Of a stretch of DNA of 64,000 bases, positions 11,796 to 23,110 are shown in pieces (the first letter of the stretch is position 1; each line of letters begins with the position of its first letter). The notes under the pieces were generated by a model. That model saw only the letters and a list, made by a program, of their open reading frames with translations. It was not told the DNA's origin and made no database searches. Where the stretch lies: contig NW_027479305.1 of NCBI RefSeq assembly GCF_051014685.1, positions 1 through 64,000 on the forward strand. The letters are read 5' to 3'. Made by a program: the position numbers and the translations under genes. The DNA is from Ptiloglossa arizonensis. Taxonomy: Eukaryota; Arthropoda; Insecta; Hymenoptera; Colletidae.

Positions 11796-12935
11796 TCTCA
11801 AGCGTTTCTTACCTCCAAACTGCCATATCTCGCGAACGGATTGACCAATCCGCAAAATTTCTGTTGCATTTGAAAGTAGAAACTCGCCCGATTACAGCGG
11901 TATGCGCACTTTTCCCCTAGGCCGTTCTAGTTATTCGTTTCGAGCGTCAGAACTGCGAAAATTTTGAGTTTCTCAAGCGTTTCTTACCTCGAAACTGCCA
12001 TATCTCGCGAACGGATTGACCAATCCGCAAAATTTCTGTTGCATTTGGAAGTAGAAACTCGCCCGATTAGAACGGTATGCGTACTTCTCCCCTAGGCCGT
12101 TCTAGTCATTCGTTTCGAGCATCAGAACTGCGAAAATTTTGAGTTTCTCAAGCGTTTCTTACCTCCAAACTGCCATATCTCGCGAACGGATTGACCAATC
12201 CGCAAAATTTCTGTTGCATTTGAAAGTAGAATCTCGCCTGATTACAACGGTATGCGCACTTTTCCCCTAGGCCGTTCTAGTTATTCGTTTCGAGCATCAG
12301 AACTGCGAAAATTTTGAGTTTCTCAAGCGTTTCTTACCTCCAAACTGCCATATCTCGCGAACGGATTGACCAATCCGCAAAATTTCTGTTGCATTTGGAA
12401 GTAGAAACTCGCCCGATTACAACGGTATGCGTACTTCTCCCCTAGGCCGTTCTAGTCATTCGTTTCGAGCATCAGAACTGCGAAAATTTTGAGTTTCTCA
12501 AGCGTTTCTTACCTCCAAACTGCCACATCTCGCAAATGGATTGACCAATCCGCAAAATTTCTGTTGTGTCTGAAAGTAGAAACTCGCCCGATTACAACGG
12601 TGTGTGTAGTTTTCCCCTAGGCCGTTCTATTTATTCGTTTCGCGCATCAGAACTGCGAAAATTTTGAGTTTCTCAAGCGTTTCTTACCTCCAAACTGCCA
12701 TATCTCGCGAACGGATTGACCAATCCGCAAAGTTTCTGTTGCGTCTGAAAGTAGAAACTCGCCCGATTACAACGGTATGCGCACTTTTCCCGTAGGCCGT
12801 TCTAGTTATTCGTTTCGAGCATCAGTACTGCCTAAATTTTGAGTTTCTCAAGCGTTTCTTACATCCAAACGGCAATATCTCGCGAACGGATTGACCAATC
12901 CGCAAAATTTCTGTTGCATTTGGAAGTAGAAACTC

Positions 12936-12952
12936 GCCCGATTACAACGATA
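12936..12952 (-). other. CENP-B-box-like motif, best match in the array
   Basis: On the minus strand this reads ATCGTTGTAATCGGG in its core, matching 8 of the 9 essential bases of the mammalian CENP-B box (TTCG-N4-A-N2-CGGG). The array consensus at the same place (monomer positions 87-101) matches 7 of 9 because it has CGGT where CGAA would be needed. A 7/9 match somewhere in 175 bp on two strands is expected about half the time by chance, so this is weak. Confidence 0.15.
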
Positions 12953-15900
12953 TGCGTACTTCTCCCCTAGGCCGTTCTAGTCATTCGTTTCGAGCATCAG
13001 AACTGCGAAAATTTTGAGTTTCTCAAGCGTTTCTTACTTCCAAACTGTCACATCTCGCAAACGCATTTACCAATCCGCAAAATTTCTGTTGCATTTGAAA
13101 GTAGAAACTCGCCCGATTACAATGGTATGCGCACTTTTCCCCTGGGCCGTTCTACTTATTCGTTTCGAGCATCAGAACTGCGAAAATTTTGAGTTTCTAA
13201 AGCGTTTCTTACATCCAAACGGCCATATCTCGCGAACGGATTGACCAATCCGCAAAATTTCTGTTGCATCTGAAAGTAGAAACTCGCCCGATTACAACGG
13301 TATGCGTTCTTCTCCCCTAGGCCGTTCTAGTCATTCGTTTCGAGCATCAGAACTGCGAAAATTTTGAGTTTCTCAAGCGTTTCTTACCTCAAAACTGCCA
13401 TATCTCGCGAACGGATTGACCGGTCCGCAAAATTTCGGTTGCATCTGAAAGTAGAAACTCGCCCGATTACAACGGTATGCGCACCTTTCCCCTAGGCCGT
13501 TCTAGTTATTCGTTTCGAGCATCAGAACTGCGAAAATTTTGAGTTGCGCAAGCGTTTCTTACTTCCAAACTGCCATATCTCGCGAACGGTTCGACCAATC
13601 CGCAAAATTTCTGTTGCATCTGAAAGTAGAAACTCGCCCGATTACAGCGGTATGCGCACTTTTCCCCTGGGCCGTTCTAGTTATTCGTTTCGAGCATCAG
13701 AACTGCGAAAATTTTGAGATTCTCAAGCGTTTCTTACATCCAAACGGCCATATCTCGCGAACGGATTGACCAATCCGCAAAATTTCTGTTGCATCTGAAA
13801 GTAGAAACTCGCCCGATTACAACGGTTTGCGCACTTTTCCCGTAGGCCGTTCTAGTTATTCGTTTCGAGCATCAGAACTGCGTAAATTTTGAGCTTCTCA
13901 AGCGTTTCTTACATCCAAACGGCCATATCTCGCGAACGGATTGACCAATCCGCATAATTTCTGTTGCATCTGAAAGTAGAAACTCGCCTGATTACAACGG
14001 TATGCGTACTTCTCCACTAGGACGTTCTAGTCATTCGTTTCGAGCATCAGAGCTGCGAAAATTTTGAGTTTCGCAAGCGTTTCTTACTTCCAAACTGCCA
14101 TATGTCGCGAACGGATCGACCAATCCGCAAAATTTCTGTTGCATCTGAAAGTAGATACACGCCCGATTACATCGGTACGGGTACTTTTCCCCTAGGCCGT
14201 TCTAGTTATTCGTTTCGAGCATCAGAACTGCGAAAATTTTGAGTTTCTCAAGCGTTTCTTACCACCAAACTGCCACATCTCGCAAACGGATTGACCAATC
14301 CGCAAAATTTCTGTTGCATTTGAAAGTAGAAACTCGACCGATTACAACGGTATGCGCACTTTTCCCCTAGGCCGTTCTAGTTATTCGTTTCGAATGTCAG
14401 AACTGCGAAAATTTTGAGTTTCTCAAGCGTTTCTTACCTCCAAACTGCCATATCTCGCGAACGGATTGACCAATCCGCAAAATTTCTGTTGCATTTGGAA
14501 GTAGAAACACGCCCGATTACAACGGTATGCGTACTTCTCCCCTAGGCCGTTCTAGTCATTCGTTTCGAGCATCAGAACTGCGAAAATTTTGAGTTTCTCA
14601 AGCGTTTCTTACCTCCAAACTGCCACATCTCGCAAACGGATTGACCAATCCGCAAAATTTCTGTTGTGTCTGAAAGTAGAAACTCGCCCGATTACAACGG
14701 TATGTGTAGTTTTACCCTAGGCCGTTCTATTTATTCGTTTCGAGCATCAGAACTGCGAAAATTTTGAGTTTTTCAAGCGTTTCTTACCTCCAAAATGCCA
14801 TATCTCGCGAACGCATTTACCAATCCGCAAAATTTCTGTTGCATTTGAAAGTAAAAACTCGCCCGATTACAACGGTATGCGCACTTTTCCCCTGGGCCGT
14901 TCTAGTTATTCGTTTCGAGCATCAGAACTGCGAAAATTTTGAGTTTGTAAAGCGTTTCTTACATCCAAACGGCCATATCTCGCGAACGGATTGACCAATC
15001 CGCAAAATTTCTGTTGCATCTGAAAGTAGAAACTCGCCCGATTACAACGGTATGCGTTCTTCTCCCCTAGGCCGTTCTAGTCATTCGTTTCGAGCATCAG
15101 AACTGCGAAAATTTTGAGTTTCTCAAGCGTTTCTTACATCCAAACTGCCATATCTCGCGAACGGATTGACCGATCCGCAAAATTTCTGTTGCATCTGAAA
15201 GTAGAAACTCGCCCGATTACAACGGTATGCGCACATTTCCCCTAGGCCGTTCTAGTTATTCGTTTCGAGCATCAGAACTGCGAAAATTTTGAGTTTCTCA
15301 AGCGTTTCTTACCTCCAAACTGCCATATCTCGCGAACGGATTGACCAATCCGCAAAATTTCTGTTGCATCTGAAAGTAGAAACTCGCCCGATTACAACGG
15401 TATGCGCACTTTTCCCGTAGGCCGTTCTAGTTATTCGTTTCGAGCATCAGAACTGCGTAAATTTTGAGCTTCTCAAGCGTTTCTTACATCCAAACGGCCA
15501 TATCTCGCGAACGGATTGACCAATCCGCATAATTTCTGTTGCATCTGAAAGTAGAAACTCGCCCGATTACAACGGTATGCGTACTTCTCCCCTAGGACGT
15601 TCTAGTCATTCGTTTCGAGCATCAGATCTGCGAAAATTTTGAGTTTCGCAAGCGTTTCTTACTTCCAAACTGCCATATCTCGCGAACGGATCGACCAATC
15701 CGCAAAATTTCTGTTGCATCTGAAAGTAGATACTCGCCCGATTACATCGGTATGGGTACTTTTCCCCTAGGCCGTTCTAGTTATTCGTTTCGAGCATCAG
15801 AACTGCGAAAATTTTGAGTTTCTCAAGCGTTTCTTACTTCCAAAGTGCCATATCTCGCGAACGGATCGACCAATCCGCAAAATTTCTGTTGCATCTGAAA

Positions 15901-16699
15901 GTAGAAACTCGCCCGATTACATCGGTATGCGTACTTTTCCCCTAGGCCGTTCTAGTTATTCGTTTCGAGCATCAGAACGGCGAAAATTTTGAGTTTCTCA
16001 AGCGTTTCTTACCTCCAAACTGCCACATCTCGCGAACGGATTGACCAATCCGCAAAATTTCTGTTGCATCTGAAAGTAGAGACTCGCCCGATTACAACGG
16101 TATGCGCACTTTTCCCCTGGGCCGCTCTAGTTATTCGTTTCGAGCATAAGAACTGCGAAAATTTTGAGTTTCTAAAGCGTTTCTTATCTCCAAACTGCCA
16201 TATCTCGCGAACGGATTGATCAATCCGCAAAATTTCTGTTGCATCTGAAAGTAGAAACTCGCCCGATTACAACGGTATGTGTAGTTTTCCCCTAGGCCGT
16301 TCTAGTTATTCGTTTCGAGCATCAGAACTGCGAAAATTTTGAGTTCCTCAAGCGTTTCTTACCTCCAAACTGCCATATCTCGCGAACGGATCGACCAATC
16401 CGCATAATTTCTGTTGCATCTGAAAGTAGAAACTCCCTCGATTACAACGGTATGCGTACTTCTCCCCTAGTCCGTTCTAGTCATTCGTTTCGAGCATCAG
16501 AACTGCGAAAATTTTGAGTTCCTCAAGCGTTTCTTACCTCCAAACTGCCATATCTCGCGAACGGATTGACCAATCCGCATAATTTCTGTTGCATCTGAAA
16601 GTAGAAACTCGCCCGATTACAATGGTATGCGCACTTTTCCCATGGGCCGTTCTAGTTATTCGTTCGAGCATCAGAACTGCGAAAATTTTGAGTTCCTCA

Positions 16700-16874
16700 A
16701 GCGTTTCTTACCTCCAAACTGCCATATCTCGCGAACGGATTGACCAATCCGCATAATTTCTGTTGCATCTGAAAGTAGAAACTCGCCCGATTACAACGGT
16801 ATGCGTACTTCTCCCCTAGGCCGTTCTAGTCATTCGTTTCGAGCATCAGAACTGCGAAAATTTTGAGTTTCTCA
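16700..16874 (+). repeat. Representative monomer, haplotype class I
   Basis: A near-consensus 175-bp unit, phased from AGCGTTTCTTA. Class I is defined by linked variants: GCGTACTTCTCCCC at about monomer positions 104-117 goes with CTAGTCATTCG at about 127-137. The only obvious departure from the commonest sequence is CATAA instead of CAAAA at about 53-57. The unit contains the 37-52 near-palindrome with spacer AC, the A4T4 tract and the junction inverted repeat. No coding potential is seen. Confidence 0.9.
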
Positions 16875-17266
16875 AGCGTTTCTCACGTCCAAACTGCCAT
16901 ATCTCGCGAACGGATTGACCAATCCGCAAAATTTCTGTTGCATCTGAAAGTAGAAACTCGCCCCATTACAACGGTATGCGTACTTTTCCCCTAGGCCGTT
17001 CTAGTTACTCGTTTCGAGCATCAGAACTGCGAAAATTTTGAGTTACTCAAGCGTTTCTTATATCCAAACTGCCATATCTCGCGAACGGATTGACCAATCC
17101 GCATAATTTCTGTTTCATCTGAAAGTAGAAACTCGCCTGATTACAACGGTATGCGTACTTCTCCACTAGGACGTTCTAGTCATTCGTTTCGAGCATCAGA
17201 GCTGCGAAAATTTTGAGTTTCGCAAGCGTTTCTTACTTCCAAACTGCCATATGTCGCGAACGGATC

Positions 17267-18704
17267 GACCAATCCGCAAAATTTCTGTTGCATCTGAAAG
17301 TAGATACACGCCCGATTACATCGGTACGGGTACTTTTCCCCTAGGCCGTTCTAGTTATTCGTTTCGAGCATCAGAACTGCGAAAATTTTGAGTTTCTCAA
17401 GCGTTTCTTACCACCAAACTGCCACATCTCGCAAACGGATTGACCAATCCGCAAAATTTCTGTTGCATTTGAAAGTAGAAACTCGCCCGATTACAACGGT
17501 ATGCGTACTTCTCCCCTAGGCCGTTCTAGTCATTCGTTTCGAGCATCAGAACTGCGAAAATTTTGAGTTTCTCAAGCGTTTCTCACGTCCAAACTGCCAT
17601 ATCTCGCGAACGGATTGACCAATCCGCAAAATTTCTGTTGCATCTGAAAGTAGAAACTCGCCCCATTACAACGGTATGCGTACTTTTCCCCTAGGCCGTT
17701 CTAGTTACTCGTTTCGAGCATCAGAACTGCGAAAATTTTGAGTTACTCAAGCGTTTCTTATATCCAAACTGCCATATCTCGCGAACGGATTGATCAATCC
17801 GCAAAATTTCTGTTTCATCTGAAAGTAGAAACTCGCCCGATTACAACGGTATGCGCACTTTTCCCCTAGGCCGTTCTAGTCATTCGTTTCGAGCATCAGA
17901 ACTGCGAAAATTTTGAGTTTCTCAAGCGTTTCTTACATCCAAACTGCCATATCTCGCGAACGGATTGACCAATCCGCAAAATTTCTGTTGCATCTGAAAG
18001 TAGATACACGCCCGATTACATCGGTACGGGTACTTTTCCCCTAGGCCGTTCTAGTTATTCGTTTCGAGCATCAGAACTGCGAAAATTTTGAGTTTCTCAA
18101 GCGTTTCTTACCACCAAACTGCCACATCTCGCAAACGGATTGACCAATCCGCAAAATTTCTGTTGCATTTGAAAGTAGAAACTCGCCCGATTACAACGGT
18201 ATGCGTACTTCTCCCCTAGGCCGTTCTAGTCATTCGTTTCGAGCATCAGAACTGCGAAAATTTTGAGTTTCTCAAGCGTTTCTCACGTCCAAACTGCCAT
18301 ATCTCGCGAACGGATTGACCAATCCGCAAAATTTCTGTTGCATCTGAAAGTAGAAACTCGCCCCATTACAACGGTATGCGTACTTTTCCCCTAGGCCGTT
18401 CTAGTTACTCGTTTCGAGCATCAGAACTGCGAAAATTTTGAGTTACTCAAGCGTTTCTTATATCCAAACTGCCATATCTCGCGAACGGATTGATCAATCC
18501 GCAAAATTTCTGTTTCATCTGAAAGTAGAAACTCGCCCGATTACAACGGTATGCGCACTTTTCCCCTAGGCCGTTCTAGTCATTCGTTTCGAGCATCAGA
18601 ACTGCGAAAATTTTGAGTTTCTCAAGCGTTTCTTACATCCAAACTGCCATATCTCGCGAACGGATTGACCAATCCGCAAAATTTCTGTTGCATCTGAAAG
18701 TAGA
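17267..18704 (+). repeat. 700-bp tandem duplication (4 monomers x 2)
   Basis: Bases match those 700 bp downstream from just after GGATCGACC at 17267 until TAGATACACG/TAGAGTCTCG diverge at about 18004/18704. Shared private variants are TAGATACACG, ATCGGTACGGG, TTACCACC, TCTCACGTCC, CTCGCCCCATT, GTTACTCG, GAGTTACTC and TGTTTCATC. The unit contains the two-monomer TCTCACGTCC/GAGTTACTC cassette that recurs up to about 28.5 kb. Confidence 0.92.
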
Positions 18705-21504
18705 GTCTCGCCCGATTACAACGGTATGTGTTGTTTTCCCCTAGGCCGTTCCAGTTATTCGTTTCGAGCATCAGAACTGCGAAAATGTTGAGGTTCTCGA
18801 GCGTTTGTTTCATCCAAACTGCCATATCTCGCGAACGGATTGACCGATCCTCAAAATTTCTGTTGCATCTGAAAGTAGAAACTCGCCCGATTACAACGGT
18901 ATGCGCACTTTTCCCCTAGGCCGTTCTAGTTATTCGTTTCGAGCATCAGAACTGCGAAAATTTTGAGTTTCTCAAGCGTTTCTTATCTCCAAACTGCCAT
19001 ATCTCGCGAACAGATGGATAAATCCGCAAAATTTCTGTTGCATCTGAAAGTAGAAACTCGCCCGATTACAACGGTATGCGTACTTCTCCCCTACGCCGTT
19101 CTAGTCATTCGTTTCGAGCATCAGAACTGTGAAAATTTTGAGTTTCTCAAGCGTTTCTCACGTCCAAACTGCCATATCTCGCGAACGGATTGACCAATCC
19201 GCAAAATTTCTGTTGCATCTGAAAGTAGAAACTCGCCCCATTACAACGGTATGCGTACTTTTCCCCTAGGCCGTTCCAGTTATTCGTTTCGAGCATCAGA
19301 ACTGCGAAAATTTTGAGGTCCTCAAGCGTTTGTTACATCCAAACTGCCATATCTCGCGAACGGATTGACCGATCCTCAAAATTTCTGTTGCATCTGAAAG
19401 TAGAAACTCGCCCGATTACAACGGTATGCGTACTTTTCCCCTAGACCGTTCTAGTTACTCGTTTCGAGCATCAGAACTGCGAAAATTTTGAGCTACTCAA
19501 GCGTTTCTTATCTCCAAACTGCCATATTTCGCGAACGGATTGATCAATCCGCAAAATTTCTGTTGCATCTGAAAGTAGAAACTCGCCCGATTACAGCGGT
19601 ATGTGTAGTTTTCCCCTAGGCCGTTCTAGTTATTCGTTTCGAGCATCAGAACTGCGAAAATTTTGAGTTCCTCAAGCGTTTCTTATCTCCAAACTGCCAT
19701 ATTTCGCGAACGGATTGATCAATCCGCAAAATTTCTGTTGCATCTGAAATTAGAAACTCGCCCGATTACAGAGGTATGTGTAGTTTTCCCCTAGGCCGTT
19801 CTAGTTATTCGTTTCGAGCATCAGAACTGGGAAAATTTTGAGTTCCTCAAGCGTTTCTTACCTCCAAACTGCCATATCTCGCGAACGGATTGACCAATCC
19901 GCATAATTTCTGTTGCATCTGAAAGTAGAAACTCGCCCGATTACAACGGTATGCGCACTTTTCCCCTAGGCCGTTCTAGTTATTCGTTTCGAGCATCAGA
20001 ACTGCGAAAATTTTGAGTTCCTCAAGCGTTTCTTACCTCCAAACTGCCATATCTCGCGAACGGATTGACCAATCCGCATAATTTCTGTTGCATCTGAAAG
20101 TAGAAACTCGCCCGATTACAACGGTATGCGTACTTCTCCCCTAGGCCGTTCTAGTCATTCGTTTCGAGCATCAGAACTGCGAAAATTTTGAGTTTCTCAA
20201 GCGTTTCTCACGTCCAAACTGCCATATCTCGCGAACGGATTGACCAATCCGCAAAATTTCTGTTGCATCTGAAAGTAGAAACTCGCCCCATTACAACGGT
20301 ATGCGTACTTTTCCCCTAGGCCGTTCTAGTTACTCGTTTCGAGCATCAGAACTGCGAAAATTTTGAGTTACTCAAGCGTTTCTTATATCCAAACTGCCAT
20401 ATCTCGCGAACGGATTGATCAATCCGCAAAATTTCTGTTGCATTTGAAAGTAGAAACTCGCCCGATTACAACTGTGTGCCCACTTTTCCCCTAGGCCGTT
20501 CTAGTTACTCGTTTCGAGCATCAGAACTGCGAAAATTTTGAGTTACTCAAGCGTTTCTTATATCCAAACTGCCATATCTCGCGAACGGATTGATCAATCC
20601 GCAAAATTTGTGTTGCATCTGAAAGTAGAAACTCGCCCGATTACAGCGGTATGCGTAGTTTTCCCCTAGGCCGTTCTACTTATTCGTTTCGAGCATCAGA
20701 ACTGCGAAAATTTTGAGTTCCTCAAGCGTTCCTTACCTCCAAACTGCCATATCTCGCGAACGGATTGACCAATCCGCAAAATTTCTGTTGCTTCTGAAAG
20801 TAGAGACTCGCCCGTTTACAACAGTATGTGTAGTTTTGCCCTTGGCCGTTCCAGTTATTCGTTTCGAGCATCAGAACTGCGAAAATGTTGAGTTTCTCAA
20901 GCGTTTCTTACGTCCAAATTGCCATATCTCGCGAACGGATCGACCAATCCGCAAAATTTCTGTTGCATCTGAAAGTAGAAACTCGCCCGATTACATCGGT
21001 ATGCGTACTTCTCCCCTAGGCCGTTCTAGTCATTCGTTTCGAGCATCAGAACTGCGAAAATTTTGAGTTTCTCAAGCGTTTCTCACGTCCAAACTGCCAT
21101 ATCTCGCGAACGGATTGACCAATCCGCAAAATTTCTGTTGCATCTGAAAGTAGAAACTCGCCCCATTACAACGGTATGCGTACTTTTCCCCTAGGCCGTT
21201 CTAGTTACTCGTTTCGAGCATCAGAACTGCGAAAATTTTGAGTTACTCAAGCGTTTCTTATATCCAAACTGCCATATCTCGCGAACGGATTGATCAATCC
21301 GCAAAATTTCTGTTGCATTTGAAAGTAGAAACTCGCCCGATTACAACGGTATGCGCACTTTTCCCCTAGGCCGTTCTAGTTATTCGTTCCGAGCATCAGA
21401 ACTGCGAAAATTTTGAGTTTCTCAAGCGTTTCTTATTTCCAAACTGCCATATCTCGCGAACGGATTGAACAATCCGCAAAATTTCTGTTGCATCTGAAAG
21501 TAGA
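18705..21504 (+). repeat. Array segment with a divergent copy of the 1,750-bp family
   Basis: From about 19260 to 20460 the monomers (TTCCAGTTATT; GAGGTCCTCAAGCGTTTG; GAGCTACTC; CATATTTCGCG; ACAGAGGTATG; CAGAACTGGG) match those from about 21535 onward at an offset of 2,275 bp (13 monomers). Near 20740-20960 a CTTCTGAAAGTAG / CCGTTTACAACAG / TTTTGCCCTTGGCC monomer appears for the first time. It reappears in the three later copies at 22.5, 26.4 and 28.1 kb with ACAGTATTTG instead of ACAGTATGTG. Confidence 0.8.
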
Positions 21505-23110
21505 AACTCGCCCCATTACAACGGTATGCGTACTTTTCCCCTAGGCCGTTCCAGTTATTCGTTTCGAGCATCAGAACTGCGAAAATTTTGAGGTTCTCAA
21601 GCGTTTGTTACATCCAAACTGCCATATCTCGCGAACGGATTGACCGATCCGCAAAATTTCTGTTGCATCTGAAAGTAGAAACTCGCCCGATTACAACGGT
21701 ATGCGTACTTTTCCCCTACACCGTTCTAGTTACTCGTTTCGAGCATCAGAACTGCGAAAATTTTGAGCTACTCAAGCGTTTCTTATCTCCAAACTGCCAT
21801 ATATCGCGAACGGATTGATCAATCCGCAAAATTTCTGTTGCATCTGAAAGTAGAAACTCGCCCGATTACAGCGGTATGTGTAGTTTTCCCCTAGGCCGTT
21901 CTAGTTATTCGTTTCGAGCATCAGAACTGCGAAAATTTTGAGTTCCTCAAGCGTTTCTTATCTCCAAACTGCCATATTTCGCGAACGGATTGATCAATCC
22001 GCAAAATTTCTGTTGCATCTGAAAGTAGAAACTCGCCCGATTACAGAGGTATGTGTAGTTTTCCCCTAGGCCGTTCTAGTTATTCGTTTCGAGCATCAGA
22101 ACTGGGAAAATTTTGAGTTCCTCAAGCGTTTCTTACCTCCAAACTGCCATATCTCGCGAACGGATTGACCAATCCGCATAATTTCTGTTGCATCTGAAAG
22201 TAGAAACTCGCCCGATTACAACGGTATGCGCACTTTTCCCCTAGGCGGTTCTAGTTATTCGTTTCGAGCATCAGAACTGCGAAAATTTTGAGTTCCTCAA
22301 GCGTTTCTTACCTCCAAACTGCCATATCTCGCGAACGGATTGACCAATCCGCATAATTTCTGTTGCATCTGAAAGTAGAAACTCGCCCGATTACAACGGT
22401 ATGCGTACTTCTCCCCTAGGCCGTTCTAGTCATTCGTTTCGAGCATCAGAACTGCGAAAATTTTGAGTTTCTCAAGCGTTTCTCACGTCCAAACTGCCAT
22501 ATCTCGCGAACGGATTGACCAATCCGCAAAATTTCTGTTGCTTCTGAAAGTAGAGACTCGCCCGTTTACAACAGTATTTGTAGTTTTGCCCTTGGCCGTT
22601 CCAGTTATTCGTTTCGAGCATCAGAACTGCGAAAATGTTGAGTTTCTCAAGCGTTTCTTACGTCCAAATTGCCATATCTCGCGAACGGATCGACCAATCC
22701 GCAAAATTTCTGTTGCATCTGAAAGTAGAAACTCGCCCGATTACATCGGTATGCGTACTTCTCCCCTAGGCCGTTCTAGTCATTCGTTTCGAGCATCAGA
22801 ACTGCGAAAATTTTGAGTTTCTCAAGCGTTTCTCACGTCCAAACTGCCATATCTCGCGAACGGATTGACCAATCCGCAAAATTTCTGTTGCATCTGAAAG
22901 TAGAAACTCGCCCCATTACAACGGTATGCGTACTTTTCCCCTAGGCCGTTCTAGTTACTCGTTTCGAGCATCAGAACTTCGAAAATTTTGAGTTACTCAA
23001 GCGTTTCTTATATCCAAACTGCCATATCTCGCGAACGGATTGATCAATCCGCAAAATTTCTGTTGCATTTGAAAGTAGAAACTCGCCCGATTACAACTGT
23101 GTGCCCACTT
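21505..23110 (+). repeat. 1,750-bp (10-monomer) family, copy 1
   Basis: Defined by the ordered variants CTCGCCCCATT, GAGGTTCTCAAGCGTTTG, CCTACACCG, GAGCTACTC, CATATATCGCG, ACAGCGG with TATGTGTAG, CATATTTCGCG, CAGAACTGGG, ACAGTATTTG with GCCCTTGGCC, CAGAACTTCG and ACTGTGTGCCC. The same order occurs 3,850 and 5,600 bp downstream. This copy differs at CTAGGCGGTT (about 22243), where the others read CTAGGCTGTT. An open frame of 117 codons crosses part of it but arises only because local variants remove the usual repeat stops. Confidence 0.88.

Larger units (their letters stand above)
11796..17266 (+). repeat. Irregular part of the array with short partial duplications
   Basis: No dominant higher-order unit. 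Partial matches are a 2,100-bp offset (TGTTGTGTCTG and TTCTATTTATTCG near 12565-12635 and 14665-14735), a 1,750-bp offset (ACGCATTTACC near 13061 and 14811, continuing about 390 bp), a 1,575-bp offset (GAGCTTCTC near 13893 and 15468) and an offset of 3,149 (TCCACTAGGACG, CAGAGCTGCG and ATGTCGCG near 14013-14105 and 17162-17255). The 3,149 value is 18 monomers minus one base. The missing base is a T in CGTTCGAGC near 16661-16666, the only indel I detect between about 3.3 and 55.3 kb. Confidence 0.8.

Noticed and set aside
13014..13244. Many 76-codon plus-strand frames (for example 252, 7939, 10914, 13014, 16000, 34188, 56765) and 63-67-codon minus-strand frames
   Set aside because: All are translations of the same satellite in the same phase. 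Their similarity to each other comes from DNA repetition, not protein conservation.
16621..16680. Transposon insertion footprint at the single register change
   Set aside because: The change is a loss of one T in a TTT run, with no target-site duplication or inserted sequence.
20713..21066. 117-codon open frames here and at 22463, 26313 and 28063
   Set aside because: They begin at TTG, cross two monomers, and repeat wherever the same monomer order repeats. A 175-bp unit shifts frame by one each time, so the open stretch only reflects variants that remove stops. There is no codon bias, signal or domain.
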